A stretch of DNA of 64,000 bases, taken from the NCBI GenBank assembly GCA_000814665.1, contig JWIH01000007.1:51703-115702 (forward strand), in the 5' to 3' direction. The notes beneath the pieces were generated by a model. The model was not told where the DNA came from. It searched no databases and saw only the letters and a program-made list of their open reading frames with translations. Source of the DNA: Pseudoalteromonas flavipulchra NCIMB 2033 = ATCC BAA-314. Its GTDB lineage: Bacteria; Pseudomonadota; Gammaproteobacteria; Enterobacterales; Alteromonadaceae. Shown in pieces: positions 1-8,746 of the stretch; within the stretch, counting starts at the first letter, position 1; every line of letters begins with the position of its first letter. A program made the translations under genes and the position numbers.

Positions 1-84
1 TAGTCACCACGTAAAATTTCACTCTATACTTGTTTATTGCCAACTGAATGACGATAATGTGCGACCATTTTCACGAGCATAGAA

Positions 85-816
85 ATGACCATGAACGAAT
101 CAAGCAAAAGTGCGCTCGAACAGGCGCAGGAAGAAGGCAAGTACATCAGAAAAGTGCGTAGCTTTGTTAAGCGTGAAGGACGTCTTACTAAAGGCCAAGC
201 AGCATCGCTAGAAAAATGCTGGCCAACAATGGGACTGGAGCACCAACAAGGTTTGCTAGACTTTACAGAAGTATTTGGTAACAGCAATGAAGTCGTTCTT
301 GAGATTGGATTTGGGATGGGCAAGTCTCTCGTTGAGATGGCAAAAAATAACCCACAACAAAACTTTATTGGCATAGAAGTACACCGTCCAGGTGTAGGCG
401 CTTGCTTGATGGATGCAGATGAACAAGGCATCACTAACTTACGTGTTTTTGAACACGATGCAGTTGAAATTTTAGCGGATTGTATCGCTGATGGCAGCCT
501 TGCTAAATTACAGCTATTCTTCCCTGATCCATGGCATAAAAAGCGTCACCACAAACGTCGCATTGTACAACTTGAATTTGCTGAGAAAATACGCCAAAAG
601 CTTAAAGTAGGTGGCGTGTTCCATATGGCAACTGACTGGGAAAACTATGCCGAGCATATGCTTGAAGTGATGAGTGCAGCACCTGGTTATAAAAACCAGT
701 CGCAAAGCAATGATTATGTTCCTCGTCCAGACTTTAGACCGCTTACTAAGTTTGAGCAACGAGGCCATCGTTTAGGACATGGCGTTTGGGATTTAATGTT
801 CGAGCGTATTAGCTAA
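85..816 (+). CDS. trmB: tRNA (guanine-N7-)-methyltransferase TrmB
   Basis: Cytosolic enzyme that uses S-adenosylmethionine to make 7-methylguanosine at position 46 of the variable loop of tRNAs. The 243-residue protein has the family's normal length. A short charged N-terminal segment precedes a Rossmann-type methyltransferase fold with the SAM motif [11 protein letters not shown] (about residues 71-81). The family hallmark [15 protein letters not shown] follows near residue 145. Two in-frame ATGs (85 and 91) are possible starts and neither has a strong ribosome-binding site; the first is used here. rsmC, another RNA methyltransferase, lies 80 nt downstream on the same strand. The assignment is firm; only the exact start is uncertain. 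Confidence 0.96.
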   Translation: MTMNESSKSALEQAQEEGKYIRKVRSFVKREGRLTKGQAASLEKCWPTMGLEHQQGLLDFTEVFGNSNEVVLEIGFGMGKSLVEMAKNNPQQNFIGIEVHRPGVGACLMDADEQGITNLRVFEHDAVEILADCIADGSLAKLQLFFPDPWHKKRHHKRRIVQLEFAEKIRQKLKVGGVFHMATDWENYAEHMLEVMSAAPGYKNQSQSNDYVPRPDFRPLTKFEQRGHRLGHGVWDLMFERIS

Positions 817-896
817 ACAACCCCTCTTTATAATGGAGCGGCTCAACAGGCTGCTTCATCGCCCAGCTATTTGAGTACATTCACTAGGAGCTAGCG

Positions 897-1925
897 TTGC
901 AGTTTACCAACCCGAGTTTATTATTACTTCGTAATGAAGAAGAGCTTATTGCCAACAATATTCTGGTTATTAACCATCAGCGCGATGGCTTCCTACGTGA
1001 ATTAAAAGCGCTCAATCCAAGTTCGGCAATTCATGCGTTTAGTTTCGATTTTGCAGACCACCTTCACGCCGATAAAATCGCCAACGTTAAGAGCTATGTA
1101 GACCATCAACTACCGCAGTTGCAAGATATTGATTTAGTTATTTATTATTACCCTAAATCAAAACCTGAAGCGCAAATGGTATTTGATAATATTCGTCACT
1201 TGAGCACGGCTGAAACTAGGTTACTCGTTGTTGGCGAAAACAAAAGTGGGGTGAAAAGTGCAGAAAAGCAACTTAAAGAGCACGCTGCACACTGTTATAA
1301 ATTAGAAAGCGCAAAACACTGCATTTTATATGAGTTTGATCAGCTTACTGCCAACCCAAACTTTGATTTAAGCCATTATGTACAGACATTTTCAGTGCGT
1401 ATCGCCAAGACAGAGTTTACTGCCGCAAGTTTGCCGGGTGTATTTAATCATGGGAAGCTCGACGCTGGTACTCAACTATTACTAGAAAATGTCACCCTTC
1501 CCTATAAAGGTAAAGTGTTAGATTTTGGCTGTGGTGCTGGACTTATAGCCTGCTACGCCTTATTGAACAGCCCAACTCTTAAGTTTACCTGTTTGGATGT
1601 CAATGCGCTTGCGCTGTTTGCCACGCAGCAGACTTTAGCTTTAAACAACCTCAGTGCAACTTTGCTACTTAGTGACGGTTTAAGTGAATTGAATGGTAAA
1701 TTCAACCTTATTTTAAGCAATCCACCATTTCATACAGGCCTTTCAACAGACTATGATATCGCTGAGCAATTTCTACATAACATCAAGCGTCATATGGATA
1801 CCAAGTCTAATATTCAGCTAGTTGCAAATAGCTTCTTAAAATACCCTCCTATTTTAGAAGCTCAGTTTGAACAGTTTGAAGTTGTCACTAAAAACACTAA
1901 ATTCGCCATCTATAAAGCGCAGTAG
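897..1925 (+). CDS. rsmC: 16S rRNA (guanine(1207)-N2)-methyltransferase RsmC
   Basis: SAM-dependent enzyme that methylates G1207 of 16S rRNA in the assembled 30S subunit. The 342-residue protein shows the two-domain plan of the family: a degenerate N-terminal methyltransferase-like half and a catalytic C-terminal half. The latter has the SAM motif VLDFGCGAGLIA (about residue 207) and the NPPFHTG target-base motif near residue 276. The start is TTG at 897, chosen because AGGAG sits at 886-890, six bases upstream, and no ATG is available near the expected N terminus. A 13-bp perfect hairpin follows the stop. The functional call rests on motif and length. Confidence 0.94.
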   Translation: MQFTNPSLLLLRNEEELIANNILVINHQRDGFLRELKALNPSSAIHAFSFDFADHLHADKIANVKSYVDHQLPQLQDIDLVIYYYPKSKPEAQMVFDNIRHLSTAETRLLVVGENKSGVKSAEKQLKEHAAHCYKLESAKHCILYEFDQLTANPNFDLSHYVQTFSVRIAKTEFTAASLPGVFNHGKLDAGTQLLLENVTLPYKGKVLDFGCGAGLIACYALLNSPTLKFTCLDVNALALFATQQTLALNNLSATLLLSDGLSELNGKFNLILSNPPFHTGLSTDYDIAEQFLHNIKRHMDTKSNIQLVANSFLKYPPILEAQFEQFEVVTKNTKFAIYKAQ

Positions 1926-1936
1926 TTTACTAACTC

Positions 1937-1969
1937 TAAGGTTTACTTGCTTATATCAAGTAAACCTTA
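1937..1969 (+). terminator. Perfect 13-bp hairpin after rsmC
   Basis: TAAGGTTTACTTG is followed by a 7-nt loop and its exact complement, starting 12 nt after the rsmC stop codon. No clear U-tract follows, so it may be a weak terminator or an RNA-stabilising 3' hairpin rather than a classic intrinsic terminator. Confidence 0.55.
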
Positions 1970-2089
1970 ACTCAAACCTACCTTTTATCTTTTCATTTTC
2001 AAAGATTTGCTCTACTTTATTATAATGAGTTATTGGATCTCAAAAGCTCTGTAGCCGCAGCTAAGGCTGATCATACAGCTGGAATAAGA

Positions 2090-3712
2090 ATGAGTAAGCA
2101 ATTAACCAAAACAAGCATAAGAAAAGTATTGATCAGCGCAGTGATGCTTGTAACCGCGCTGTGCCTCTCTTTATCCATATCTATTTCCACTTACCTTGAT
2201 GTAAAAGAGCAAAAGCAACTGATCATCAACAAAATAGAGATGATAGCCGATATCGTTGCGTTCAATTCTCAGATCACAATTTTATTCGATGATCGAAAAA
2301 CCGAAGATGCACGTCTAAAGTCTTTTCAACAAGTGGATATCATCAAAAACATCCATATCTATGCCATGGATGACGTAACCAACAGCCCTGTATTTTTTAC
2401 CAGTTACAACGCCAGTCGAACACCACCAGTACCGCTAAAGGTTAATCAAATTGAAGAGTTAAAAACCCCGAAGGTCTCAGAAGACTACATTGAATTGATT
2501 AAACCTGTAATTTATGAGGGGAATATTGAAGGTTATGTTTATGTCCGCGGTGGCTTAGAAAGGCTCTCAAACTATATAAATAAAAAAATCTTGGTAGATA
2601 TCGCGCTCACCTTATTCGTACTCCTCCTCGTATTGCTAGTTTCAAGGGGGATCCAAAAGCGTATAGCGACGCCAATTGAAGGACTCTCAGCACTATTGCA
2701 GGACGTTTCAAAAAATCATAATTACAGTGCAAGAGCGCCTGGCAGCAATATTTCTGAACTAAACGTATTAGCAAATAACTTAAATATCATGTTAGCTCGC
2801 ACCGAAAATCAACTTGAGCGTCATAAAGCGGATAAACAAGAGATAAAACAGCTCAACCAGAGCTTAGAAGAAAAAGTGAATCAACGCACAATTGCGCTGA
2901 GAGAGGCTAACCAAGAACTGCTGAACGCTTTAGAGCGTATGCATCAATACCAGAACCAAATCATCGAGAACGAGAAAATGGCTTCGCTGGGGCAAATGGT
3001 GGCAGGTGTTGCCCACGAGGTAAATACCCCTATCGGTTTGGGTATCACAGGCTCTACGTTGTTAAGAGATAAATTATCCGATATTCGCGAAGCGTTTCAA
3101 ACAAAGTCTTTGACCTCCAAACAGTTAGAGCGCTTTGTTAACGATGGAATTGAAAATCTTGATCTCATCTACCGCAACCTAAACCGAGCGGCTGAGCTGG
3201 TTTCTAGCTTTAAGCGCCTTGCCGTAAGCCAGGATCTAGAAGTGAACTCACAAATAGATTTGTCAAACCTGCTTACTGAAGTCGTAGCATCTATGCGAGC
3301 TGAACTCTCCACAAAACAACCTGAAGTGACTATTGACTGTGACTCTGGACTTGCAATCGAAAGTAAAGCTGGACCACTACAACAAGTATTAGAGCAGCTT
3401 ATATCCAACTCCTTACTCCATGGTTTTAAAGATCAACAAAACAATAGCATTGCAATTACTGTGAAACCATCAATGGGACAACTTGCTATTGAATACGCAG
3501 ACAACGGAATGGGTGTACCCAAAGCAATTAAAAAGCGCATCTTCGATCCGTTTGTCACAACTCGTAGAGGTGAAGGAGGAAGCGGCCTAGGTATGCATTT
3601 GGTTTATAACCTAGTAACCCAAGCACTTGGAGGCTCGATCACTTTAGATGAAGAATTTAGCCAAGGTGCTAAATTTATTATAACTCTTCCTCTGTCGGGT
3701 AATCTAAAATGA
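2090..3712 (+). CDS. Membrane sensor histidine kinase with CHASE8-like periplasmic domain
   Basis: Inner-membrane sensor kinase, about 540 residues. From the MSKQ start: TM1 at about residues 12-34; a periplasmic segment of about 130 residues containing FNSQITILFDDRKTEDARL, which resembles the CHASE8 domain of YfiN-type proteins; TM2 at about 167-185; a HAMP domain; a coiled coil; the phospho-acceptor motif with His309 in GVAHEVNTP; and a HATPase domain with GSGLGMHL. No receiver is fused. The open frame extends to 2033, but 2090 is preferred because GGAATAAG lies just upstream and the extra 19 residues look non-native. Its last codons overlap the YfiR-like gene, which implies translational coupling. 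Its response regulator is not known; ArcA is the next regulator gene downstream. Confidence 0.85.
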   Translation: MSKQLTKTSIRKVLISAVMLVTALCLSLSISISTYLDVKEQKQLIINKIEMIADIVAFNSQITILFDDRKTEDARLKSFQQVDIIKNIHIYAMDDVTNSPVFFTSYNASRTPPVPLKVNQIEELKTPKVSEDYIELIKPVIYEGNIEGYVYVRGGLERLSNYINKKILVDIALTLFVLLLVLLVSRGIQKRIATPIEGLSALLQDVSKNHNYSARAPGSNISELNVLANNLNIMLARTENQLERHKADKQEIKQLNQSLEEKVNQRTIALREANQELLNALERMHQYQNQIIENEKMASLGQMVAGVAHEVNTPIGLGITGSTLLRDKLSDIREAFQTKSLTSKQLERFVNDGIENLDLIYRNLNRAAELVSSFKRLAVSQDLEVNSQIDLSNLLTEVVASMRAELSTKQPEVTIDCDSGLAIESKAGPLQQVLEQLISNSLLHGFKDQQNNSIAITVKPSMGQLAIEYADNGMGVPKAIKKRIFDPFVTTRRGEGGSGLGMHLVYNLVTQALGGSITLDEEFSQGAKFIITLPLSGNLK

Positions 3713-4230
3713 GGTTGATTAATCTAGTTATTTTGCTTTTATTTGTCTCCTTAAATACAACTGCAAAATCACCAGATCAGGTTCGTTCTGCTTTTCTCTA
3801 TCAGATGGCAAAATTCGTCGAGTTTCCCGACGAAAACACAAAAACCAGTATTCAATTTTGCTTCTATTCACTTGAATCAGGGCCTGCTGCTGAACTAAAA
3901 AGTGCAACAAAGCTGAATGTGCGAGGCAAACCCATTGAGCTCGTAGAAGCAAAAAAAACGTGGAGTTATAGGGAACTTTCCAGCGCTTGCGATATCACAT
4001 ACATTGATGAAACTAGCGAAAATGATATACTGTCCGCTTGGACCGATACAATAGAGTCAAACATGTTGACCGTGGGCGAAAGTATTGAGTTTTTAGAAAG
4101 AGGCGGGATTGCTTCTTTGGTCCAAGAAGGGAGCAAAATTCGACTGTATATAAATAAGCAAGCACTAGAAAAACAGTACTTCATCGTGCGCTCAAGGCTG
4201 CTTGCCGTATCCAAGTTTCATCCCAACTGA
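3709..4230 (+). CDS. YfiR family (DUF4154) periplasmic protein
   Basis: A 173-residue secreted protein with an N-terminal signal peptide (hydrophobic core about residues 4-15, cleavage likely after TTA). A DUF4154/YfiR pattern follows: VRSAFLYQMAKFVEFP at the mature N terminus, a strand with QFCFYS, SSACDITYID, and the C-terminal INKQALEKQ segment. The two visible cysteines, in QFCFYS and SSACD, are placed like the first disulfide pair of P. aeruginosa YfiR; the second pair is absent. YfiR proteins restrain the membrane diguanylate cyclase YfiN by acting on its periplasmic domain. Here the ATG overlaps the stop of a histidine kinase by 4 nt, so the likely partner is that kinase. Confidence 0.85.
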   Translation: MRLINLVILLLFVSLNTTAKSPDQVRSAFLYQMAKFVEFPDENTKTSIQFCFYSLESGPAAELKSATKLNVRGKPIELVEAKKTWSYRELSSACDITYIDETSENDILSAWTDTIESNMLTVGESIEFLERGGIASLVQEGSKIRLYINKQALEKQYFIVRSRLLAVSKFHPN

Positions 4231-4337
4231 TTTTACTTGTTAACAATTGGATAAGCTCCTATAATCGTAAATATTCGGATTTATTATATAAGTCCGGACA
4301 CATTGTAAATTATATATTCCGAAAAGGTTAATTAATA

Positions 4338-5057
4338 ATGCAAACGCCAGTCATTCTAATTGTAGAGGATGAAGACGTAACTCGACTGAACCTCGTTAGT
4401 TTATTTGAAGCGGAAGGTTACAAAGTAATCGAAGCCATTGATGGCGATGACATGCATGACAAGTTGACATCAAATGATGATGTCAACCTTGTAATCATGG
4501 ATATCAACCTTCCTGGTAAAAATGGTTTAATTTTGGCGCGTGAATTACGTCAGAAGAAAAACATCGGCCTTATTTTCCTAACAGGTCGTGACAATGATGT
4601 TGACCGCATTCTTGGTCTTGAGATTGGTGCTGATGATTACATCACAAAACCATTTAACCCGCGTGAACTAACGATTCGTGCTCGCAACCTAATCTCTCGT
4701 ACTGGCACGTCTGCAGAAGAGTCAACAATTGATAGCAACGGCGTTATTACTTTTAATGGTTGGGAATTAGATGAAAACAGTCGCTGTTTAACATCTCCAA
4801 CAGGCGATTCAAAGCGTCTACCAAAAGGTGAATATCGTGCACTTCGTCTAATGCTAGACTCGCCGGGCCGTATTTTTAGCCGTGAGCAGCTTATCAAGCA
4901 CATGACTGGTCGTGAACTTCGCGCAAATGACCGTACTGTTGACGTTACTATTCGTCGTATTCGTAAGCATTTCGAAACTGATAACAATACGCCTGAATTA
5001 ATTAGTACAATTCACGGTGAAGGTTACCGTTTCATTGGTAAACTCGACGCTCAATAA
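4338..5057 (+). CDS. arcA: Aerobic respiration response regulator ArcA
   Basis: OmpR/PhoB-class DNA-binding response regulator of 239 residues. The receiver has the acidic pocket VEDED, phospho-acceptor Asp55 in [10 protein letters not shown] at FLTGRD and K in ITKPFNPRE. The C-terminal winged helix carries [16 protein letters not shown] and ends in HGEGYRFIG. Long identical stretches to E. coli ArcA, including the segment through [14 protein letters not shown], make the assignment secure by recall. In E. coli, phosphorylated ArcA represses aerobic respiration genes when oxygen is low. It converges on arcB with only 6 nt between stop codons. The 107-nt leader after the YfiR-like gene is AT-rich and probably carries its own promoter. 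Confidence 0.96.
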   Translation: MQTPVILIVEDEDVTRLNLVSLFEAEGYKVIEAIDGDDMHDKLTSNDDVNLVIMDINLPGKNGLILARELRQKKNIGLIFLTGRDNDVDRILGLEIGADDYITKPFNPRELTIRARNLISRTGTSAEESTIDSNGVITFNGWELDENSRCLTSPTGDSKRLPKGEYRALRLMLDSPGRIFSREQLIKHMTGRELRANDRTVDVTIRRIRKHFETDNNTPELISTIHGEGYRFIGKLDAQ

Positions 5058-5063
5058 TCGTTT

Positions 5064-7385
5064 TTACTGATCTTCAGCGAGTTTTGCAATTAATGGATGA
5101 AGGGCTTCTTGCCCTTCTTCTATTTTTGCCTCTAACTCAGAAACCCAATTCAATAGTGTCTCTTCCTCTTTGCCTTCTGATTCTAATTCCATTTTCTTCG
5201 CTTGTAATTGGGCAAGTTGCAGCCCTACCGAACCAGCAGCACCTTTAACTTTATGTGCAACCGCACCATATTCCTCGATATCATTTTGTGCAACAGCCTC
5301 TCTGAGCTCTTGACAGTACTTAGGACTGAGCTTAGTAAATAGGTCACAGCTTCTTTGGAATGCAGCAGCCCCCATAGACTCAACAAAGTCGCAAATGGTC
5401 TCTATATCTAAATCGGAGTACTCAGGTTGTGATAACGCTTCTCGAATATCGATACTTTGTTTGTTTTTCTGTGCCTCAATTCCAAATAACTCAGCGAGCA
5501 TTTTGTCGAGCTTAGTAGTATTTATTGGTTTGGCCAAAGCTCCCTGAACATTAATCCCCTCAAGCTCTTGCTCGGCGCTTCTGACGTTTGCGGTTAAGGC
5601 AACTATTGGTAAGTGATCAAAGTGGCTGTCTTCTCTTATTTGACGCGCAACAACATCACCATTGATATCTGGTAGCTGCATATCCAGAAGAATGAGATCT
5701 AGGTCATCTTCAGTTTCAACAAACGAAAGAGCGTCCTCGCCAGTTTCAGCCCAAATAACTTCATGCCCTCGCTGTTCTAATAGATTTGTTGCAATTTCAG
5801 CGTTTAACGGCACATCCTCAACAAGTAAAATGTACAAGCTTCTACCAGCGTAACTTTGTTCTTTCGGTGCATTACATAGCTGTAACGGGATCTCAACATC
5901 AAAACGACTCCCCTTACCTTCTTGGCTAGTAACCGCTATCGTTCCTTTCATAGCCTGAACTAAAGCTTTAGTAACCGCAAGGCCAATGCCCGAGCCAATC
6001 GCATTGCTGCCCGATGCATCCGGAGCCTTGTAATACATCTCAAAGATCCGCTCAAGCTGATCTTCGGATATTCCCATACCTGTATCTATAACACTAATTG
6101 TCAGCCAAGGCCCATCATCTCGATTCTCACGGCGGCATTCCAGCGTCACATTACCCTTGTGGGTAAACTTCACTGCATTATTAATTAGATTCCAGAGTAC
6201 CTGACGTAGACGTGTCGGATCGAGTAACGCATAAACGTCTAAGATTCCAGAACGATTGATAGTAAATTCTAAGCCCTTTTGATCGGCAATTAGACCTGCA
6301 AAGTTGACCACATCATTTATAAAATCAGAAACATTGATACTGTCCGTTGCTATATCTAGCTGCTCCCTATCAATTTTATCTAAATCAATGATGTCGTTAA
6401 AAATATTGCCAAGCGTCTCCGCACTTGAAAACACGGTATTACACCAGCTTTTTTGTTGCGCAGTCAGGTCGGTGTCTAACATCATGCGCGTCAGACCAAC
6501 AATACCATTGAGCGGAGTTCTTAATTCATGACTTAGCGTAGCAATAAACTTACCTTTATCCTTATACGCAGTTTCTAACGCCTGCTCGGCTTCTTTACGA
6601 CTAGTAATATCACGACCAAAGGCCAACAAGCCTATATATTCGCCTTTATCATTGATAAATGGCAGCTTGCGCATTTCAAACCAACGAGGTTCGCCTTCAA
6701 CGGGATACTCTACGTCAAGTGTTAATGGTTGCTGTGTTTCTGATACCTGGCTATCTGTTTCAAGTACTTTTGGAAGATATTGCTCTGAATATATTTGTTC
6801 GACTGATTTACCAATTAGTTCTTCACTGCTTTTGCCCATCACTAATTCGAACATCTTGTTACAGCCTGCGAATACACCGTTTTCATCGCGGTAATAGAAC
6901 AGATCAGGAGATGAATCAACAATGCTTCGCAGTAACATACCTTGCTGCGCAAGTTCTTGTTGGGTCTTTTTACGTTCTGCAATTTCTTTTCTTAATTCAT
7001 CTATCGCGCGGTGTTTAGCATGCAGAGCAATTTTACGCTCGTCAATCTCACTATTTAAACGATTAATATTGTCCTTCAGCGTTTGGTTCAGCATCTTTTC
7101 TTGTTGTGTTGCCGACTCCAAGTAGGCCTTGGATGAATGTACCTCCCGCATTGCCGCGACGGACATCATGATAAGAGCAGGCGCAATGACAGCGGTTAAG
7201 AAAAAGAGTGCCGATATATCGACAATTTCAACTACACCTAATGCAACATAGTAAAACATGCAAGATAGAATAACTGCAACGAAGAGCGTAAAAGCATAAG
7301 CGATGGCAAACGCCCGCTTGTTACCGTATCTTTCTACCAAGTTTGATAAAATTCGAGCCCATGAGCCAAACGAATTTTCTGTCAT
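5064..7385 (-). CDS. arcB: Aerobic respiration hybrid sensor kinase ArcB
   Basis: Inner-membrane tripartite kinase of 773 residues (E. coli ArcB has 778). Order: two N-terminal TM helices (about 26-48 and 55-78), a coiled coil to about 145, a PAS domain (about 150-262), HisKA with His286 in SHELRTPLNG, HATPase (N box about 400, GSGIGLA about 464), a receiver with Asp568 in LLDMQLPD, and an Hpt domain with His711 in VAHKVKGAAGS. The full His-Asp-His relay is intact. The PAS domain has one cysteine, Cys175, matching E. coli Cys180. I see no cysteine at the place of E. coli Cys241. It is encoded tail-to-tail with arcA. Confidence 0.95.
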   Translation of the reverse strand: MTENSFGSWARILSNLVERYGNKRAFAIAYAFTLFVAVILSCMFYYVALGVVEIVDISALFFLTAVIAPALIMMSVAAMREVHSSKAYLESATQQEKMLNQTLKDNINRLNSEIDERKIALHAKHRAIDELRKEIAERKKTQQELAQQGMLLRSIVDSSPDLFYYRDENGVFAGCNKMFELVMGKSSEELIGKSVEQIYSEQYLPKVLETDSQVSETQQPLTLDVEYPVEGEPRWFEMRKLPFINDKGEYIGLLAFGRDITSRKEAEQALETAYKDKGKFIATLSHELRTPLNGIVGLTRMMLDTDLTAQQKSWCNTVFSSAETLGNIFNDIIDLDKIDREQLDIATDSINVSDFINDVVNFAGLIADQKGLEFTINRSGILDVYALLDPTRLRQVLWNLINNAVKFTHKGNVTLECRRENRDDGPWLTISVIDTGMGISEDQLERIFEMYYKAPDASGSNAIGSGIGLAVTKALVQAMKGTIAVTSQEGKGSRFDVEIPLQLCNAPKEQSYAGRSLYILLVEDVPLNAEIATNLLEQRGHEVIWAETGEDALSFVETEDDLDLILLDMQLPDINGDVVARQIREDSHFDHLPIVALTANVRSAEQELEGINVQGALAKPINTTKLDKMLAELFGIEAQKNKQSIDIREALSQPEYSDLDIETICDFVESMGAAAFQRSCDLFTKLSPKYCQELREAVAQNDIEEYGAVAHKVKGAAGSVGLQLAQLQAKKMELESEGKEEETLLNWVSELEAKIEEGQEALHPLIAKLAEDQ

Positions 7386-7706
7386 ATTATTACTTCACCA
7401 TTGTTAAACACTTGTCAGGCAAGTTTATATTCTACCGCTTGAGCCTGACTGAATTGCTTTTCAAGCCCTCAAAGTAAATATTATACAAAAGCCCTAGTAA
7501 TAAGCGAGTATAGAAATTGCAGGGCCAGATCATTCACTCATTTTCATACACACTGAGCAGAACGATAGATAACAGAAATGAGACTCTGTATCACTAAATG
7601 CACAAATCATCTAATTTAGTGCGGATAGATTTAAGCTCACCATCCCAACTTAATCTGATTTCGTGTAATATGCCCGTTTTTTAAGTCGTGAGAAAAGAGA
7701 GCGTCG
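7386..7706. other. Divergent intergenic region between arcB and folE2
   Basis: 321 bp, AT-rich, without a credible ORF or RNA gene. It must hold the promoters of arcB (leftward) and folE2 (rightward). TAATAT at about 7667-7672 could be the -10 of folE2, without a clear -35. I looked for a Zur-type palindrome, because folE2 genes are often zinc-repressed, and found none that I would defend. Confidence 0.5.
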
Positions 7707-8627
7707 ATGCAAAATAACATGCCAGACATTGCACACAGTGCTAGTGCGTTACAAACAGGAACTTTAGACTGGGTAGGCATGGGTAACATAGAGTTGCCTT
7801 TAGTATTAGAAAGCAAAGGCCTAAATCAAGTTACTGTTACAGCCAAAGCCGATGCATTTGTTAATTTGCAAAAAGAAGACGCAAAAGGCATTCACATGTC
7901 ACGCCTCTTTCTTGCCCTTGATACGCTTTCTTGTGAGCAAGTACTTACACCTAAAACTCTAAAGCAGTTGTTAGATAACTTTTTAAGTACGCATAGCGAC
8001 TTAAGTACAGGTGCAAAAGTAACCCTGCAGTTTGAATTGCCTATCAGACGCCCTTCGCTTTTAAGTAAAAAAATGGGCTGGAAATCATACCCAATTACCC
8101 TTGATGCGACGTTGATAAACGGTATTTACAAGCTAGAACTGGCGCTTGACGTTGCTTACTCATCTACTTGCCCCTGTTCGGCAGCATTGTCTCGTCAACT
8201 GATCCAAAACGCTTTCCAACAAGCTTTTGATGGCAAACAATTAGATTTCCATAGTGTGCATAACTGGCTAGGTAGCACAGAAGGGATCGTTGCAACACCC
8301 CACTCTCAGCGCTCGATTGCAAATATAAAAGTTAAGCTTACGAATAATAGTACTGAATTTGAGATTTTGGATCTAATTGAGTTGGTTGAAAATGAGTTGA
8401 AAACCCCCGTTCAAGCCGCAGTAAAACGAGAAGATGAACAAGAGTTTGCGCGCCTAAATGGCCAAAACCTAATGTTTTGTGAAGATGCAGCTAGAAAGTT
8501 AAAAGCATTGCTAAACCAGCAAGCTTATTTAGATTTCTATGTGAAGATAAACCATTACGAATCTCTTCATGCTCATGATGCAGTAGCCTATGCCGTGAAA
8601 GGGGTTGAAGACGGCTACAGTGTTTAA
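7707..8627 (+). CDS. folE2: GTP cyclohydrolase FolE2 (type IB)
   Basis: Metal-flexible GTP cyclohydrolase I that converts GTP to 7,8-dihydroneopterin triphosphate at the head of folate synthesis. The 306-residue length is normal for COG1469. Characteristic features are the N-terminal LDWVGMGNIELPL segment, the active-site region YSSTCPCSAALSRQL (about residues 151-165) with the metal-ligand cysteine, HSQRSIANIKV, and the conserved C-terminal NHYESLHAHDAVAY. FolE2 commonly replaces or backs up zinc-dependent FolE when zinc is scarce; nothing in the promoter confirms that here. The ATG at 7707 has an AAGAGAG purine-rich stretch upstream. The gene is single and convergent with the chemoreceptor gene. 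Confidence 0.95.
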   Translation: MQNNMPDIAHSASALQTGTLDWVGMGNIELPLVLESKGLNQVTVTAKADAFVNLQKEDAKGIHMSRLFLALDTLSCEQVLTPKTLKQLLDNFLSTHSDLSTGAKVTLQFELPIRRPSLLSKKMGWKSYPITLDATLINGIYKLELALDVAYSSTCPCSAALSRQLIQNAFQQAFDGKQLDFHSVHNWLGSTEGIVATPHSQRSIANIKVKLTNNSTEFEILDLIELVENELKTPVQAAVKREDEQEFARLNGQNLMFCEDAARKLKALLNQQAYLDFYVKINHYESLHAHDAVAYAVKGVEDGYSV

Positions 8628-8668
8628 TTAATGCAATTGGTATTAGGCCGCTCCGTTTACTACTATTA

Positions 8669-8696
8669 TTAATCAGAGCTAGATAGCTCTGATTAA
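8669..8696. terminator. Bidirectional terminator hairpin
   Basis: TTAATCAGAGCTA and TAGCTCTGATTAA form a perfect 13-bp stem with a 2-base spacer, midway between the convergent folE2 and chemoreceptor genes. It is suited to stopping transcription from either side. Confidence 0.7.
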
Positions 8697-8746
8697 TCTC
8701 CCCCATACACAACTAGGTAAGTGCTGTATTACTTTAAGTTATCTAT

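Noticed and set aside
24-434. 136-codon minus-strand frame overlapping trmB
   Set aside because: Composition is that of an antisense shadow, and trmB is certain on the other strand.
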